Shown: positions 1 to 12,700 of the stretch, in pieces
Layout: each line of letters begins with the position of its first letter
Numbering within the stretch: position 1 is the stretch's first letter
Assembly: GCA_006937955.1 (NCBI GenBank)
Contig: SSNP01000067.1
Span: 632,182 to 696,181, forward strand
DNA from: Pachypanchax playfairii
Lineage: Eukaryota > Chordata > Actinopteri > Cyprinodontiformes > Aplocheilidae
Direction: 5' to 3'
DNA length: 64,000 bases
Made by a program: the position numbers and the translations under genes
The notes under the pieces: generated by a model
Seen by the model: the letters and a program-made list of their open reading frames with translations, nothing else
The model's database searches: none
What the model was told of the DNA's origin: nothing

Positions 1-749
1 AGTGCTTAGTGCATGTGTACTCATGGCATGATCAGATCATTTCAGTTAGTGTCCATGTAAACAGGGATTTGGGAATTCTGATCGACCAAAATTTAAATCA
101 GATTGGGGAAATTTGGCGCATGTAAACGTAGCTAATGACGGACCAGCAACTTACAAAGAACAGATTTCACCTGAGCGACACCAAATATCATGTTCTGTTA
201 GTATCATACTGAAAACATTTCTTCATTCCATAATACTTGAAAGAATCTGAAGGATGATTTAAAGAATAGATGAAGACCTGAACTTTAAATGAACTATTTA
301 TTTGACTCAAAGGCTTAACCAATCCTGGCTGAACACTGCTATGCCTCATGTGCCTTATAAATAATGGTTTAAAACCGCACTCGATATGTTTACAGAGAAC
401 CTACACTGACTACTGCAGTTGAAATTTTCTGTTACTTCAAAGATAGATGTTGGTTCATAGCCAGAGTTTCAGAACAAGCTGTCATGTCTTGACAATTTTA
501 TACTCGCATAAAAAAAATGAATCCAGCCTTTCCCAGCCTCTTAACTTCTAGCTATAAGCTCTCTTTACAGTTATATAACCAGATGTGTGTGAGTTCTTCT
601 TCTACTGCTAGTTGTTTAAAAGCTAAATGCTGATTGTCAGGACAATTCCAGCTGTTTCCGTTCCTGTAATACAATTTTAAAGCAGTAATGCTGGTTTTTA
701 TCACTTACTCAGGCAAAACAGTTTTCTGTCCCTTTGTATCTATCTACAG
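1..749 (+). other. Partial DMXL1 intron at left edge
   Basis: AT-rich sequence with no convincing exon. It ends in a clean acceptor (tatctatctacag) in front of the first visible DMXL1 exon. Nothing else is recognised. Confidence 0.6.
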
Positions 750-3700
750 GTTCCTCAGCCACATCTGCGTGTAACCCTGAGGTTTTTAACTTTTTCATCT
801 ACCTCCGCACACACCCGCTCCTCCTGCGTCGTCATTTTGGCTCCTCAGACAAGGCGAAAGTGGCTCTGACAGCTGAAGGTCGCCGAGCTGACTCAATTAG
901 TCTGGATGAGAGGAGACTGTTTTTCACGGCTGCCTACGCACACCTGCACGCAGGGTGCCCCATGCTAGCACTGGAAGTCCTCTCCAAAATGCCCAAAGTC
1001 CACAAACATCCTAAGCTCTGCAGTCAGGGAGACACAGACATCGCACCTGAACTTAGTCTCGGGAGCAGGAATGGACCAGCATCAGAACCCGACTGGTCTC
1101 CACCGGACCTGAACGGTTACCACTCAGAAGGGAACAGCAACAGCCGATCAGATTCAGTGTTGAGTTTCGACTGGAGCCAACCGTCACTGAACCTTCCAGA
1201 TGAACCCCTGGAGCTGAAGTGGGACAGCGACAAAGATGACGATGAAGATGATGAAGATCAGAATGATTCAGAAAAACGAGCTGCAGACAACAGTGTGTTT
1301 CAGGACCAACAGGACTCTGTGTTGACGGTAGCAGAAACGGTGAAAAGTGATGACACGGAGGATGAAAACGAGTTCATTGCACCGTCTGATGACATCTTTT
1401 TGGCTCAGCTAAAATTTACTGCTTGCTTGAAGATTATGACCAATGAGCTCCGGACGCTGTCCACGGGGTACGACCTGGACGGAGGGAAGCTACGTTACCA
1501 GCTCTGTCAGTGGTTAGAAAGAGAGGTACTGACAAAAATAATTCCTCATTTTGTTAAAACTCCTCTGCACTGCGAAAATAATCAGGTTTAAAATTAAAGT
1601 TCATGCAGTGAATCTCTTATTTTTCATAACTCCCACACAGTTCTCCTCAGTTCTTGTTATCATTTCAACGTTTCCTGTCTGTGTCAGTTCATATAAACAT
1701 CACATCGGTTATAACATCAGTATATTTCTCTCATGTAAAAAACATTTTAATGATTCGGTAAAACGCTTTGCTTTGTCTAGCATGCATAAAAGATAAATGC
1801 CCTCTTGGTGACTTGAATCTTTAATTTTTTTGTCGTTGTTGTTTTTTGCTTTTTGCTCCAGGTGGTGGCTCACCAGCGTTGTTGCAGCTACGAGCCCTGG
1901 TTGCCAGAACAGTCGGTCCAGAGTGATGCTCCTGTTTCTGGTCTGGTAGAGGAGGAACAGGTGGGTGGAAAAACATCTGCACAGAGAAACTTCTCTTTAA
2001 TGTTTTTATTGGTAATTATTTTGAGCTAATTAATATCCAAAGAGCTCAATTGTGTTTCAACTACTAGTTTTGGGGGGTTGTTTGAATTCTATGCATCAGT
2101 TACATGAATACTTCATGGGTTCTGATATAAAGCTGTAATGTTTGCAGCCCCGTGGTGACGTCCAGAGGAGCAGAAGGCTCTGGCTGCAGAGGAACCAGCC
2201 TTTACTCCGGGTGTTTCTCAGCTACTGCAGCTTGCACGGCTCTCATGGTGGAGGACTGGCTTCTGTGCGCATGGAGCTCATATTGCTTCTACAAGAGTCC
2301 CACCAGGTGAATAAAACATACACCACTACACGCTGAAGGTCACTGCCAGATGGAACATGGAAGTTTTTTAGTAGGATCCATATATATTCCCTCTGGAAAT
2401 TGAGTTTAAAAAAATGTCTGATTCATATTAAACATTAGTCATGTCTTTGCAAAAATTTGTCAGATTTTACATTTTTAGTATCATTGTCACTCCGAATAAT
2501 AAAATATATTGAAAATAAGGATGCACATGAATGACACATCTGAAACCATGTGAAAAAGCAGGTTTTATTGAACCCACATCTGGCACAGATACACGTACTG
2601 ATGATTAAAAATCTCCCAAAGTAAATAAATATGAACATGGAAGCTGCTCTCATACCACAATCAGAGGATGGAGAGTCTTTTCTAGTCTCTATTCTTCTCA
2701 TTGTGGAATGAATCCTTGTCCTCTCTCTTAGCTCCTGCTCATTGTTGTTGAGGAATTTATTTTTTTTGTTCACATCAAACACTGTGAAGAGCACTTGTTA
2801 AGTAGGTTAGTGAGAACAGAGCGTGCTTCATCAAGGGTGACGAGAATAAGCTCGTGGTATTCTTCATGTTCAGGAATCTAGTACACGCAGAGTCATGCTC
2901 CCTTTCTTTACCAGTGTTCTATTTTTTCACTCTTTCAGTGTCAGTCACACAAGCAGGAAGCTAGTTTAGGTTGTTAGAGATTTAAAAATAGACGAAACAA
3001 ACAAGAAAGTGAATACTGAGTCGTGTTTTTTAAAGTTGAAACAGACATGCAGGAATGAGTTGACTGTTTCTTGCTGACTTTTGATCACAGGATGATTCCA
3101 TCAAGTCAGCCGTGGCAGTGAGTTCCCAGCCCACCTCCATCCCTCTTCTCATGGCGTGTACCGTCAACGTGAAGACGGTGGTGGCCAACCCCATCGTCTA
3201 CTTGACCAACCTGACTCACGACATCTTACAGACCATCACCGCGCTCGACTCTCCTCCACATCCCGATGTCGTTGACAACGAGGTGAGACGGTTCACTTCT
3301 TCCACATCCAAATAATGTGACAGGAGCTTTTTTAATACATCAACCACGGAATCACTGGTATTAATGTTCAGTAGAGGGATAGTCTGTTTTTATTTTTTCT
3401 TTACTTTCATTAATTTTCAGTAAATAACATTTTGATGTTACAAACACATGGATGTTATTTTCCTCTTCACTTCAGATCTATGTGATGCACACGCTGGCTG
3501 CCTCCCTGTCTGCCTGCATATATCAGTGTCTCTGTGATGGACACAAATACAGGTCGGTGTTGGATTTTAAAAGTTCTATCATCCCACATCTTGTTGCATT
3601 TAGAGATATACATTTTTCTGTCCTCTGAGATAAAAGTTGTACAGTATCTTAATTAAGGGATTAACCTCAAACATCTGACGACATGATTGCATCACCTGCT

Positions 3701-6700
3701 GATAAAAACAAACACTTTTTAGTAATTCTGCTTTTTATTAGTGAGTCTTTGCTTCTCTGTCTGACGAATCATATTACAGTGCAGGAAAGACGAACGCAGC
3801 CACAGCTGCTTCTCCTCTTTTTTTCTTTTTTTTTTTTTTTGTTACCATGGTGATGATTCCTGTCTATATGATTAGTTGCCTGAAAATGAGCTGTATCAAC
3901 TCCAGCCTCAGAGGATTTTCAAATAGCATCATTTGAAGCAGAATCACAAAAATGACCAGGCTCTGGAACAGAGAACAGTCTCATCTCATTCAGTGTGATT
4001 CTGTTGAAAGACTTCTGGAGTTATTGGAAATTAATGATAATGACATAAAGCTAATTCAGACATATAGATACAGTCAGACTCTCTGAATATTTAAGAAAAA
4101 CTTTTTTTTTTGGGTTCCTTATTGAATTTCTGTCAGAGTGAAGGCAGTTAGCTGCTGAGGTTTGGTTTACCAACAGTAAGACAGACACCTGTCTGACTGA
4201 ATCATGTTGAATATGAATTATAAAAGCTGCCAGGATTCTGTTTATCTATCTTAATTAATACTTGATCAGCTTTTTGAATCTTACAGATGTGAGTAACATT
4301 ATTTATTTATAACTTCCAATCAGTTTAACAAAAGAACAGCTGGTTTAAATGGGTGTATAGATATGGGTTGCTGTTAAATAACCTGCTTTGATTTCTGAGT
4401 TCCTGTCAGAGTTCTACCCCATCTGTTTATAACATAACAATTTAATGAATAGTTGACCAGCCTCAAAGTCATGCTTCAATAATGGGTGAAAAAAAATGAC
4501 TTGATTGATGAAAATACATGTAAAAATGTGTTTTTAAACTTACAAGAAAATATATTTAGGATGTTATCATAACAAGTTATCTGAACTTAGTTAACAATAA
4601 TTTTTGAAATGAGATTACATTTATATTTGGTTTATCCAGAATTCTTTACAGCTATGTAATAAACAGCCATTGATCAAGGCTTGTAGGGAGTTAAAGGTGG
4701 TATATGGTAGGGCCCGACGGATATATCGGCCGGCCGATATGGGGGTCCAGGGTGATATCGGTTATCGGTAAAAAATTGCCGATATTTTCCGATATTTTTT
4801 TAACACCCCCCTCCCCCCCCCGCTCGCGCTCCAATGCTGAGGTCGATCAGTATTCCTCGCCTGATCCCCGATCCGAGAAGGACAATAAAATATCATGAGT
4901 TTAGCTCACTAATCATGCTCTCCAGCCCCGCTGATCACACACTGACTCTGATAAAAGCAGCTCCTACCCGTTTGAAGCTCAGTCATCGATTCAGTCCGTG
5001 GCAAAGAGCTCATAGTTGCCCCGCGGCTCCAAAACTTCCTGCAGTCCCTCTTAAGATCCTCTCTCCTCCTCACACACCATCCTGCACTCCCCACTTATCC
5101 AATAAAATTGTAAAAAAGCATTAAAATCCTCCGTGGCGTGTCTTCCACTTCACCACCATGCAGCTACGTGTTAGCTAGCTGCTAATAAATACGTTTCCAC
5201 ACAGAACTTGCTCGTCACATGGGAAACCCCAGAGGAAACCCACTATGGCAAGTAAATAAGGTATATAATCACCACATGTCCCCGGTGCTTCCAGCTGCTT
5301 GACCTGCAGACTCCACAGTACCAGCCTCACTGTGCTGGATTATTTACGATATTAAGCAACCCAAAATGGTGCCCGCTGCTCTGCCAGCTATTGGCTGGTA
5401 GATGTAAACAAAATGCCAACGTCGTGCCCGCCAAAATTAATATTTTATAATATTTTTTCTTCAAATATAATTTTTAAAGAAAATGCTGTATTTTCATTCT
5501 ACAACCCTCTAAACACCCCGTGGAGGCATTATTTTGTTATAAATATTGCTTTTAATGAAAATATACCATGTCTCACCCTTAAACACTGACTTTGTGGTAT
5601 TTATACACGATGCTTCCTTTAGTTTGTTTACCTTGTTTGGATCTGTAAATACATGCAAGTCAGTTTTTTTGATCATTTAGTTTTTATAAATCGACTGTTT
5701 TCCAAGTTGACATTAACATTTTATTTTGAATAATTTGAGTTTATTTAATCCCAGATTTTAGATCCATTTCCAAAACTCAAGATGTCTTTTTGTGATTTAT
5801 TAATGAGGTTTGTTGTAAGAAATCCTTAAAAACAGGGAGAGCGATTTTCTCTCATGTTTTTTAGACCTTTCATTTTTTTCGCTAAAGCTGCAGTGTGTGT
5901 GTGTTTTTGTTTTTTACCTTGTACAGAAATTTAAAGCGGACACACTCTGTTCGAACTGTAATAATTTCCCTGGTGACAAGTCAAAAAACAAGATGTTTCT
6001 AATGTAATCCAGTGTTGCATCAGCATTTTTGTTGACAGAACAGTTTTAAAAAATCTGCTTTTCCTTTAAAAACATTCATTCTAAACTATAAATTTCTATC
6101 ACCAAACATCATTTTTCAACTTTACCTTCTCAGTACAGCATTTCTTGTTAAAAATAAATGTGGGTTTTCTTCCTGACTGTGTTCTGTTTTCCCCTTCAGT
6201 CATGTGAACCATTTCACTGGGACTGTGTATCAGAGTGTTTTACTGTCACAGAAGCAGCCGCTAAAAAGCGTCAGCATGGATGAGACGGTTCAGCCTAACA
6301 CCTCTCCTGCTCAGTGGCCAGGTGAGTCGATCATCTGAAAGCTCTACCTGATTTAAAGGAACCTTACAGTTGATGTAAAATAAAAAAACATCCCAAAACG
6401 TAGTAAAACAGTTTACAGCACTTCATTATTTAGTCATATAATCACTTTTGTTCCTACTGTAGACATTAAAAGTTAATCAGAATATAATGTTACATTTTAT
6501 GTGTAGAAGAAAAGTTCTACATCAATTCTGTATCAGGACATAATAAGAATGATTCAGTCTATTTAAATCTAACTTCAAGTACCCATTAATTTACAGAAGA
6601 TTCAACCATTACATTTATTATTAAACATAAATGAAGCCAAAAGGAAAAGTTGTTTGTGGGGAAAAATTAAGTCCATCCTCGCTGCTTTTAGGATTTAGTG

Positions 6701-9700
6701 AGAAAGTGTCCGCCAGGTGCTGCTAATCGAATGCACTTGACTGATCATCAGGTATGTGTGTCCACCATATAGAAGCAGTGCGTTTGTCAGTTTAATGGTG
6801 TGGAGCATACAGGTGCGTGTTAACCACTGACATAATATGTAGACAGTGTCTCTTGTTCAAAGTAAAACAGAGTAATCCAGTTTTTAAGTACTTGCAGGTT
6901 GTAGTTTTTGGATCCTGAGCAGACAAGTGGGGTTCAGATTCCTGGGGTCTCAGCTACACACAGTCATGGGTTGTTTTTTTAGTCCATCACTGTACAGCAA
7001 GAAATATTTTTCACAAATTAAAAATATTTACCAATAATTCCAGAGGTGGATGTCCCAGTATATTTACCTCCAGGTCATACTGTAAGTCTACAGACCTCCA
7101 TTAACATGTTAAAGGTCCTGAGAGGGTTCACACACCCTCCGAGAACTTTCTCCACCCACCAGGTACAGCAGTAACTTCCTCGGACACCCGCACCAATTAC
7201 CAGTTACCAATTTGAAACCGCTGGTTCAGATTAAGAAACACACCACTCAAAATTTTCTGTTGTTGGCTGATCAGAAGAACCCAAAATAGTTCATCAGGTC
7301 CCAGTTGAAGAGGACAGACGAGCAGCATGGGTTGAATTTATTTCTGATAGTGTTACCGGAGCCAAGCTGCTGCTAATGAAGAGCTAACACTGTTACTGGA
7401 GCTGAGAAGAACTAATACCGTTCCATCTCTTTCTGGCTCAAACTAGTAAGCTTGAAGAACCGCATCTCTAACAGACGCAGCAAAGCAAAACAGATACATG
7501 AGTAAACATCAGACTAACCTTTTAATAACGTGCTGTTTTAGAGTCTTCAGACTCAAAGTTCCTCAGTTCAAAGTTTTTGATCGCATTTTAAGTCCATTTC
7601 TTGGCACTGCAACATTTATCATTAATTGCAGTGTTATCAGTTGTTTGTTTACCAGCACTGCTAAAATCTCTGATGTCTCTCAAACGCGCAGGGAACAGAG
7701 ATGGGCGGGGCTTAGAGCTGTTAGGCTCAAACTGCCCTGCCCACCTGAAACAGAGCATTTAAAACTGAGGTGAGACAAGATTGGGATCAACATCTGAAAA
7801 AGGGCCAATTTGAACACTGCGTGGTTTTTATGTCATTGAGATGTAAAAGAAATGATTCAGAGTGTGTGAAAAGTGCATAATATGGGAGCTTTAAAGTTCA
7901 CAGCATTACATATGGAGAAGGACTTGTTTGGAAGGGTTGCAGGAGATGATTCTCCTCTCTAAAAATAACATGGGAGCATGTCAGAGGTTTGTAAAGCTGA
8001 ATGTGTCGAAACTACAAGACTTTTAGAACTCTATTCTTTAAACAGATGAGATGCTGGGTTGTAATTCTAGATTCTTATGAACTCGTCACTTCAAGATGTT
8101 GACATGAACATCTAATATTTACCACTCTAAACTGATGTGTAATGATTAAAGACTGTGTTCTAGTCTGTACTGGATTGATCAATAATAACTCTGATCTTAT
8201 TATTTAAATGATCCTAATTTATTTGACGATTTCCTTTAGAGAGGGATCAGACAGATGCGTCATTAAGTGAATTAATAACAGCTGTGTCCGAGCTTTAATA
8301 CCACACATGAACAAAGCAGAAGCTTTATATGTTGTGACACAATTAGGACAATTACAGGGAATGTTCATGTTCTTATTTTGCTAACAGAAGACATCGTGGT
8401 GGTAAAGTGGCGACTACCATGAACATAAACAACATTGAGTTTCTTTCACAGACTGTCAGTGAAGATGGTTTATGTTTACATTAATTATACAATATCTGTC
8501 AGTGGTACTTTGTGTAATGACTTTATTAATTCATTACATACCGGCTCCCTCTGTCGTGCTCTGACTTCCTGTCAACATTAAAGTTCATGTTCTGGTTAAT
8601 TATCTTTGATTATGATGGTTTAGTTTCATGTTTTAATATTTATGTTTTCATTCTTACTATCAGTGTTCGGAGTTTTAGTTTTTTTTTAGGTGAGAAACAT
8701 TTAACAACCAGCTGAGATTTGTGCCATTTCTGGGCTTTAACTTAATTTTGGGGGGTTTTACCAATGATTAGTAATTTCTCATATAGCAGCTAGTTTTTCA
8801 TCTGTTTTGTTTTCAGCTTTTAGGACTGTTCGGAAATAAGTTTTGTTAGTTTTTTTGACATCTGCCATTCTTCATTTTTTGTCATTAAAAAGACAGATTT
8901 TATTTCTTGACTCGTCCTTTAATTATATCTTTGGTTTTGTTGTGCAAACACAAACAGATTAAATGATTTATAGGTATATATTTTTTTTTTTAGCGAGTGT
9001 TTATGCAGCTGTCTTTTTAACTCTGCCCTCTTTCCAGGTATCGCCTCTCTCATCCGCCTGTTGAGCTCAGCGGGCGAGGAGACCCAGCCAGGTTTGTCTG
9101 TTCTGCTCTGTGAGATCCTGACTGCCGTTTTTCTCAGTCTGTTCGTTCACGGCATGGCCACCCACTCCAGCAACGAGCTGTTTCGCATCGTGGCTCACCC
9201 GCTCAACAGCAAACTCTGGATGACGGTATTTGGAGGAGGCGCTCGGATACCACTCATTGATAAACCCGGCAGTCCGGCGAGAACCCCACCGCCAGGTGAT
9301 TGTTTTACTTTGTGTAGTTTTCTGCATCCCACCAGGTAAAACTCATTTAACACGATCTCTTCTCTCCCTAAGCCTCACCAGCTGGTTCAGACAGGAAGTC
9401 CAGACGGTTTAGGCTTCTTTCATCACGAAGTGGATCCAAAGAAGAGTCTGGGATAGAGCGAGAGGGACCATGCAGTCCCAAACACGGCCCTGTTGTGGAA
9501 CAGGAAGCTACCTCCATCTTTAAAGAACAATTTGTCCCTCCAGAGCTCAGCATTTGGGATTATTTTATAGCTAAGGTAATCTGTAAGATTACTAACGATG
9601 GATTAATTCATGTTACACATTTAACATATTTCATCAGTTTCTGGATTGAATATTTGTTGTGATGCTGGTTCATATTCAGAGTTCTTCCACTCTAATTAAT

Positions 9701-12700
9701 TACATGTTTTGTCTCTCAGCCCTTTTTGCCGCCATCAGAAAACAGAATCGATTATGACTCAGAACAAAGCCAGGACAGCCAAGATGAAGACGATGAAGAC
9801 GGTGAATTTGACGACGTGTTTGACTCCAGCTCTCCCCAGAGAGAGCATTCAAACCACAACTCATACAGGTGACAACACTGAGTGGGTCTTTGCTCATATT
9901 CCTGAAGGTGTTTACAGACAGAACACAGTATCGGGTTCATTTTTCCTTTTTTAGTTGTTGTTGTTGTTTTTCCACCTTTAAAATCTCTGGTCTGATTTCT
10001 TTCCTTCCAAGCTGGTGTTTAATGCGTCTGGCCATGGTTCAGCTGGTGCTGGTCAACCTCAAGTCTTTTTACCCAATGGCAGGATATGATCTGTTAGGTA
10101 AACACTAAAACACACACACACTTCCTCTGAAGCATCACCTAGAAGATGGAGAGAAGTGTTGCTCTATTTCTCTCTGCATGGTGCAGCTGATTGTATCGCC
10201 TCTTTTGTATGTGCCTGTTGTTTATTCCTCAGATTTGCCTGTAGCTTCGCCTCTGTGTCACACTGTGCTGAAAACGCTGCAACGCTGGGAGCAGGTGTTG
10301 AAGAAAAGGTTGGAGATCTTCGGGGGGCCTCCTTCAAAATATATCTCCACTTACCACCATGATGAAGCCACCTCACCTGGACCGGCCCTGCTGAGACACA
10401 AAGCCCTTCTGGAACCATCCAACACCCCATTCAGGTACCACATTAGCTTAAATACAACATACCAGTGTATAATTAAAGGTTTACTTGAATTTGTCTGAGT
10501 TCTGTTTGTGTAAATGTAACTTAAATACCTGCAAATTATTTGTTGTTTAGTTATTATTTATACTTATGACTAATGTAATAATATAATACTTGTATCCACC
10601 CTCAATCCATCCATCTATATTAGTGGGATACAAAAGGATTCAGGAAAAATCCATTTGTTTCACTCCCATTTCATGAAATTATATACCTAAATTATAACCC
10701 CAACTAGTTAGAGACTTTCAGCAAACGTTCATGAAATTAACTGTAAATCCTGAGTGTTTTTGTATCTAACTGCCCTTAAAAAAATGCTGTAAATTATTCG
10801 TGTGTGAATGAAAATGATGCAAGTCCACTCATACATTTTAATCAGTGACTTGGAAATGTCTCATTGACAGTTATAAAACAGGTTTAATGTAGTTTTTTAC
10901 TCGTGTTTTTGCTTCTTCTGCCTGAAGATTCACGTCTGTTGTTGTAGATTGTTGAATTTAAATTTTGGGGTTAATACAACTGATTTAATTATCATCATTG
11001 TTTTCGTTGCAGGTGTTTTTTTTTTATATCTTTCTTCTTGTGATTGTTTTTTCGCAGAAGTATCCAGTATTCTGCGCTGCCGGTGAAACGTTTATGGCAA
11101 CATTTGGTCAAACAGGAAGAAGTTCAGGAGACTTTCATCAGAAACATCTTTACCAAGAAACCAGGAACAAGTCAGGTACATAAACGTACTATCTACCAGC
11201 CTGCTGCATGAGACCTGCTCGATTAACAGTCACTCATCTAGTTTCCTCTGATAGATCCATCTGTAAGCAAGCTGCATCCTTGTTGTTACATCCTGCATGC
11301 TGACCCTGTTGTATTAGTTGCATGTCGATTCTTTCATTAATTCAGATAATCACACATTTTCAAATTAACATCACTATAAATCTGTTTGTATTTGCATGGT
11401 TTGTTTTTCGTTCTGTGTGCACGCTGCTTCCCCCAAATCACTAAAGTCGGCTGAGGACCAGACCGATGGTATGAAATATTCAGGAATGGAAGAGACGGGA
11501 AACATTCAGGTACTGCTGCTTCAGGTTGTTAATTGGAGTGGGATCGGCTTGGTGGCAAACCTTACTGTCCTTGTAACAGAAACACATTCTGAATCGATGC
11601 TGTGAGATAATAAACCTAATTGTTTTTATGAGGAGGGGCTCGATTTTCACCTGAAAACAGAACTTTACATTGAAGATGAAGTTCTCCCAGCGAGTGATTT
11701 TGGATCCAATAATAAAAGTTATTTTGCAGCCTTGACAGAATCCCAGACCTCGTTCTGTTCAGGACTGTGAACTCTGTTCCTCTTAGATTCAGATCTTAAT
11801 CTTCCATCTGTCTAAATATTCATGTGAATGTGAGCCATAAAATAGAAATGACTCTGTACACTGATGTATAGAAGCTTTCTAATCTTGTGGCTCTCACTGT
11901 GAGAACTGCCACATTATAGGTTCTCCATTTAGCTCAGTGGTAATTAAGCCAGTCTCTCAGAGGACGAGCTACGAAGCTGAACAGCTTCACATTAATGGGC
12001 CCGGCACTGTCGCAGTGAATCTGCATCCTACTGGGATTATGTGCTTGTGAAAATGGCAAAATACCATATTTAGATTTCTGTAAGTCGAGTTTTGTTTTAC
12101 TGTATTTTGTGTGATAGAAGAAGAAGAAGTGGTCTTTTCCTCTTACAACTAATTCACAAGCTCTTCTTCAGTAACTTTAGCATCATATTTGAACTTTTCC
12201 ATCTGACATGCAGAGCTGCAGTGATACATCTCACAGGATCACTATTATTCACTTCTTGCTCCAGGGTTTTTGTGCTATCGATACCGAGTTATTTATATTA
12301 GACGCTGTGGTTAACAGTATGAACATGTTTCTACTTGTTTTTCACATGAAACCTGTAACCTGATACTGGAACGGGGATAAATAGTTTTTATGTCTGCAGA
12401 GAATGTTTGACAGGGTTTTAGTTGTAATTACTACATCTGCACGGTGGTGACGTGTGTGTATTCCTCGCCACAGACTGAGTCAGATCTCAGCTACCCTGGA
12501 GGCAAAGCACGCATCATCCACAAGGAATCTGACATCATCACAGCCTTCGCCATCAACAAGGTAAAACACTCAGACGCCACCGAATAACTCTGACTTCCTC
12601 ACGGTTGCTAAGCAATGATAGATTTTATCAGTTAATGCCATTTACTTGGAGTGAGAATAAAACGCTTGTGTTTTCTCTGTTGGAACAAGAAGAGGTTAAT

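Noticed and set aside
9067..10430. Several minus-strand frames of 60-90 codons over DMXL1 exons
   Set aside because: They are shadows opposite GC-richer coding exons; no splice or domain support.
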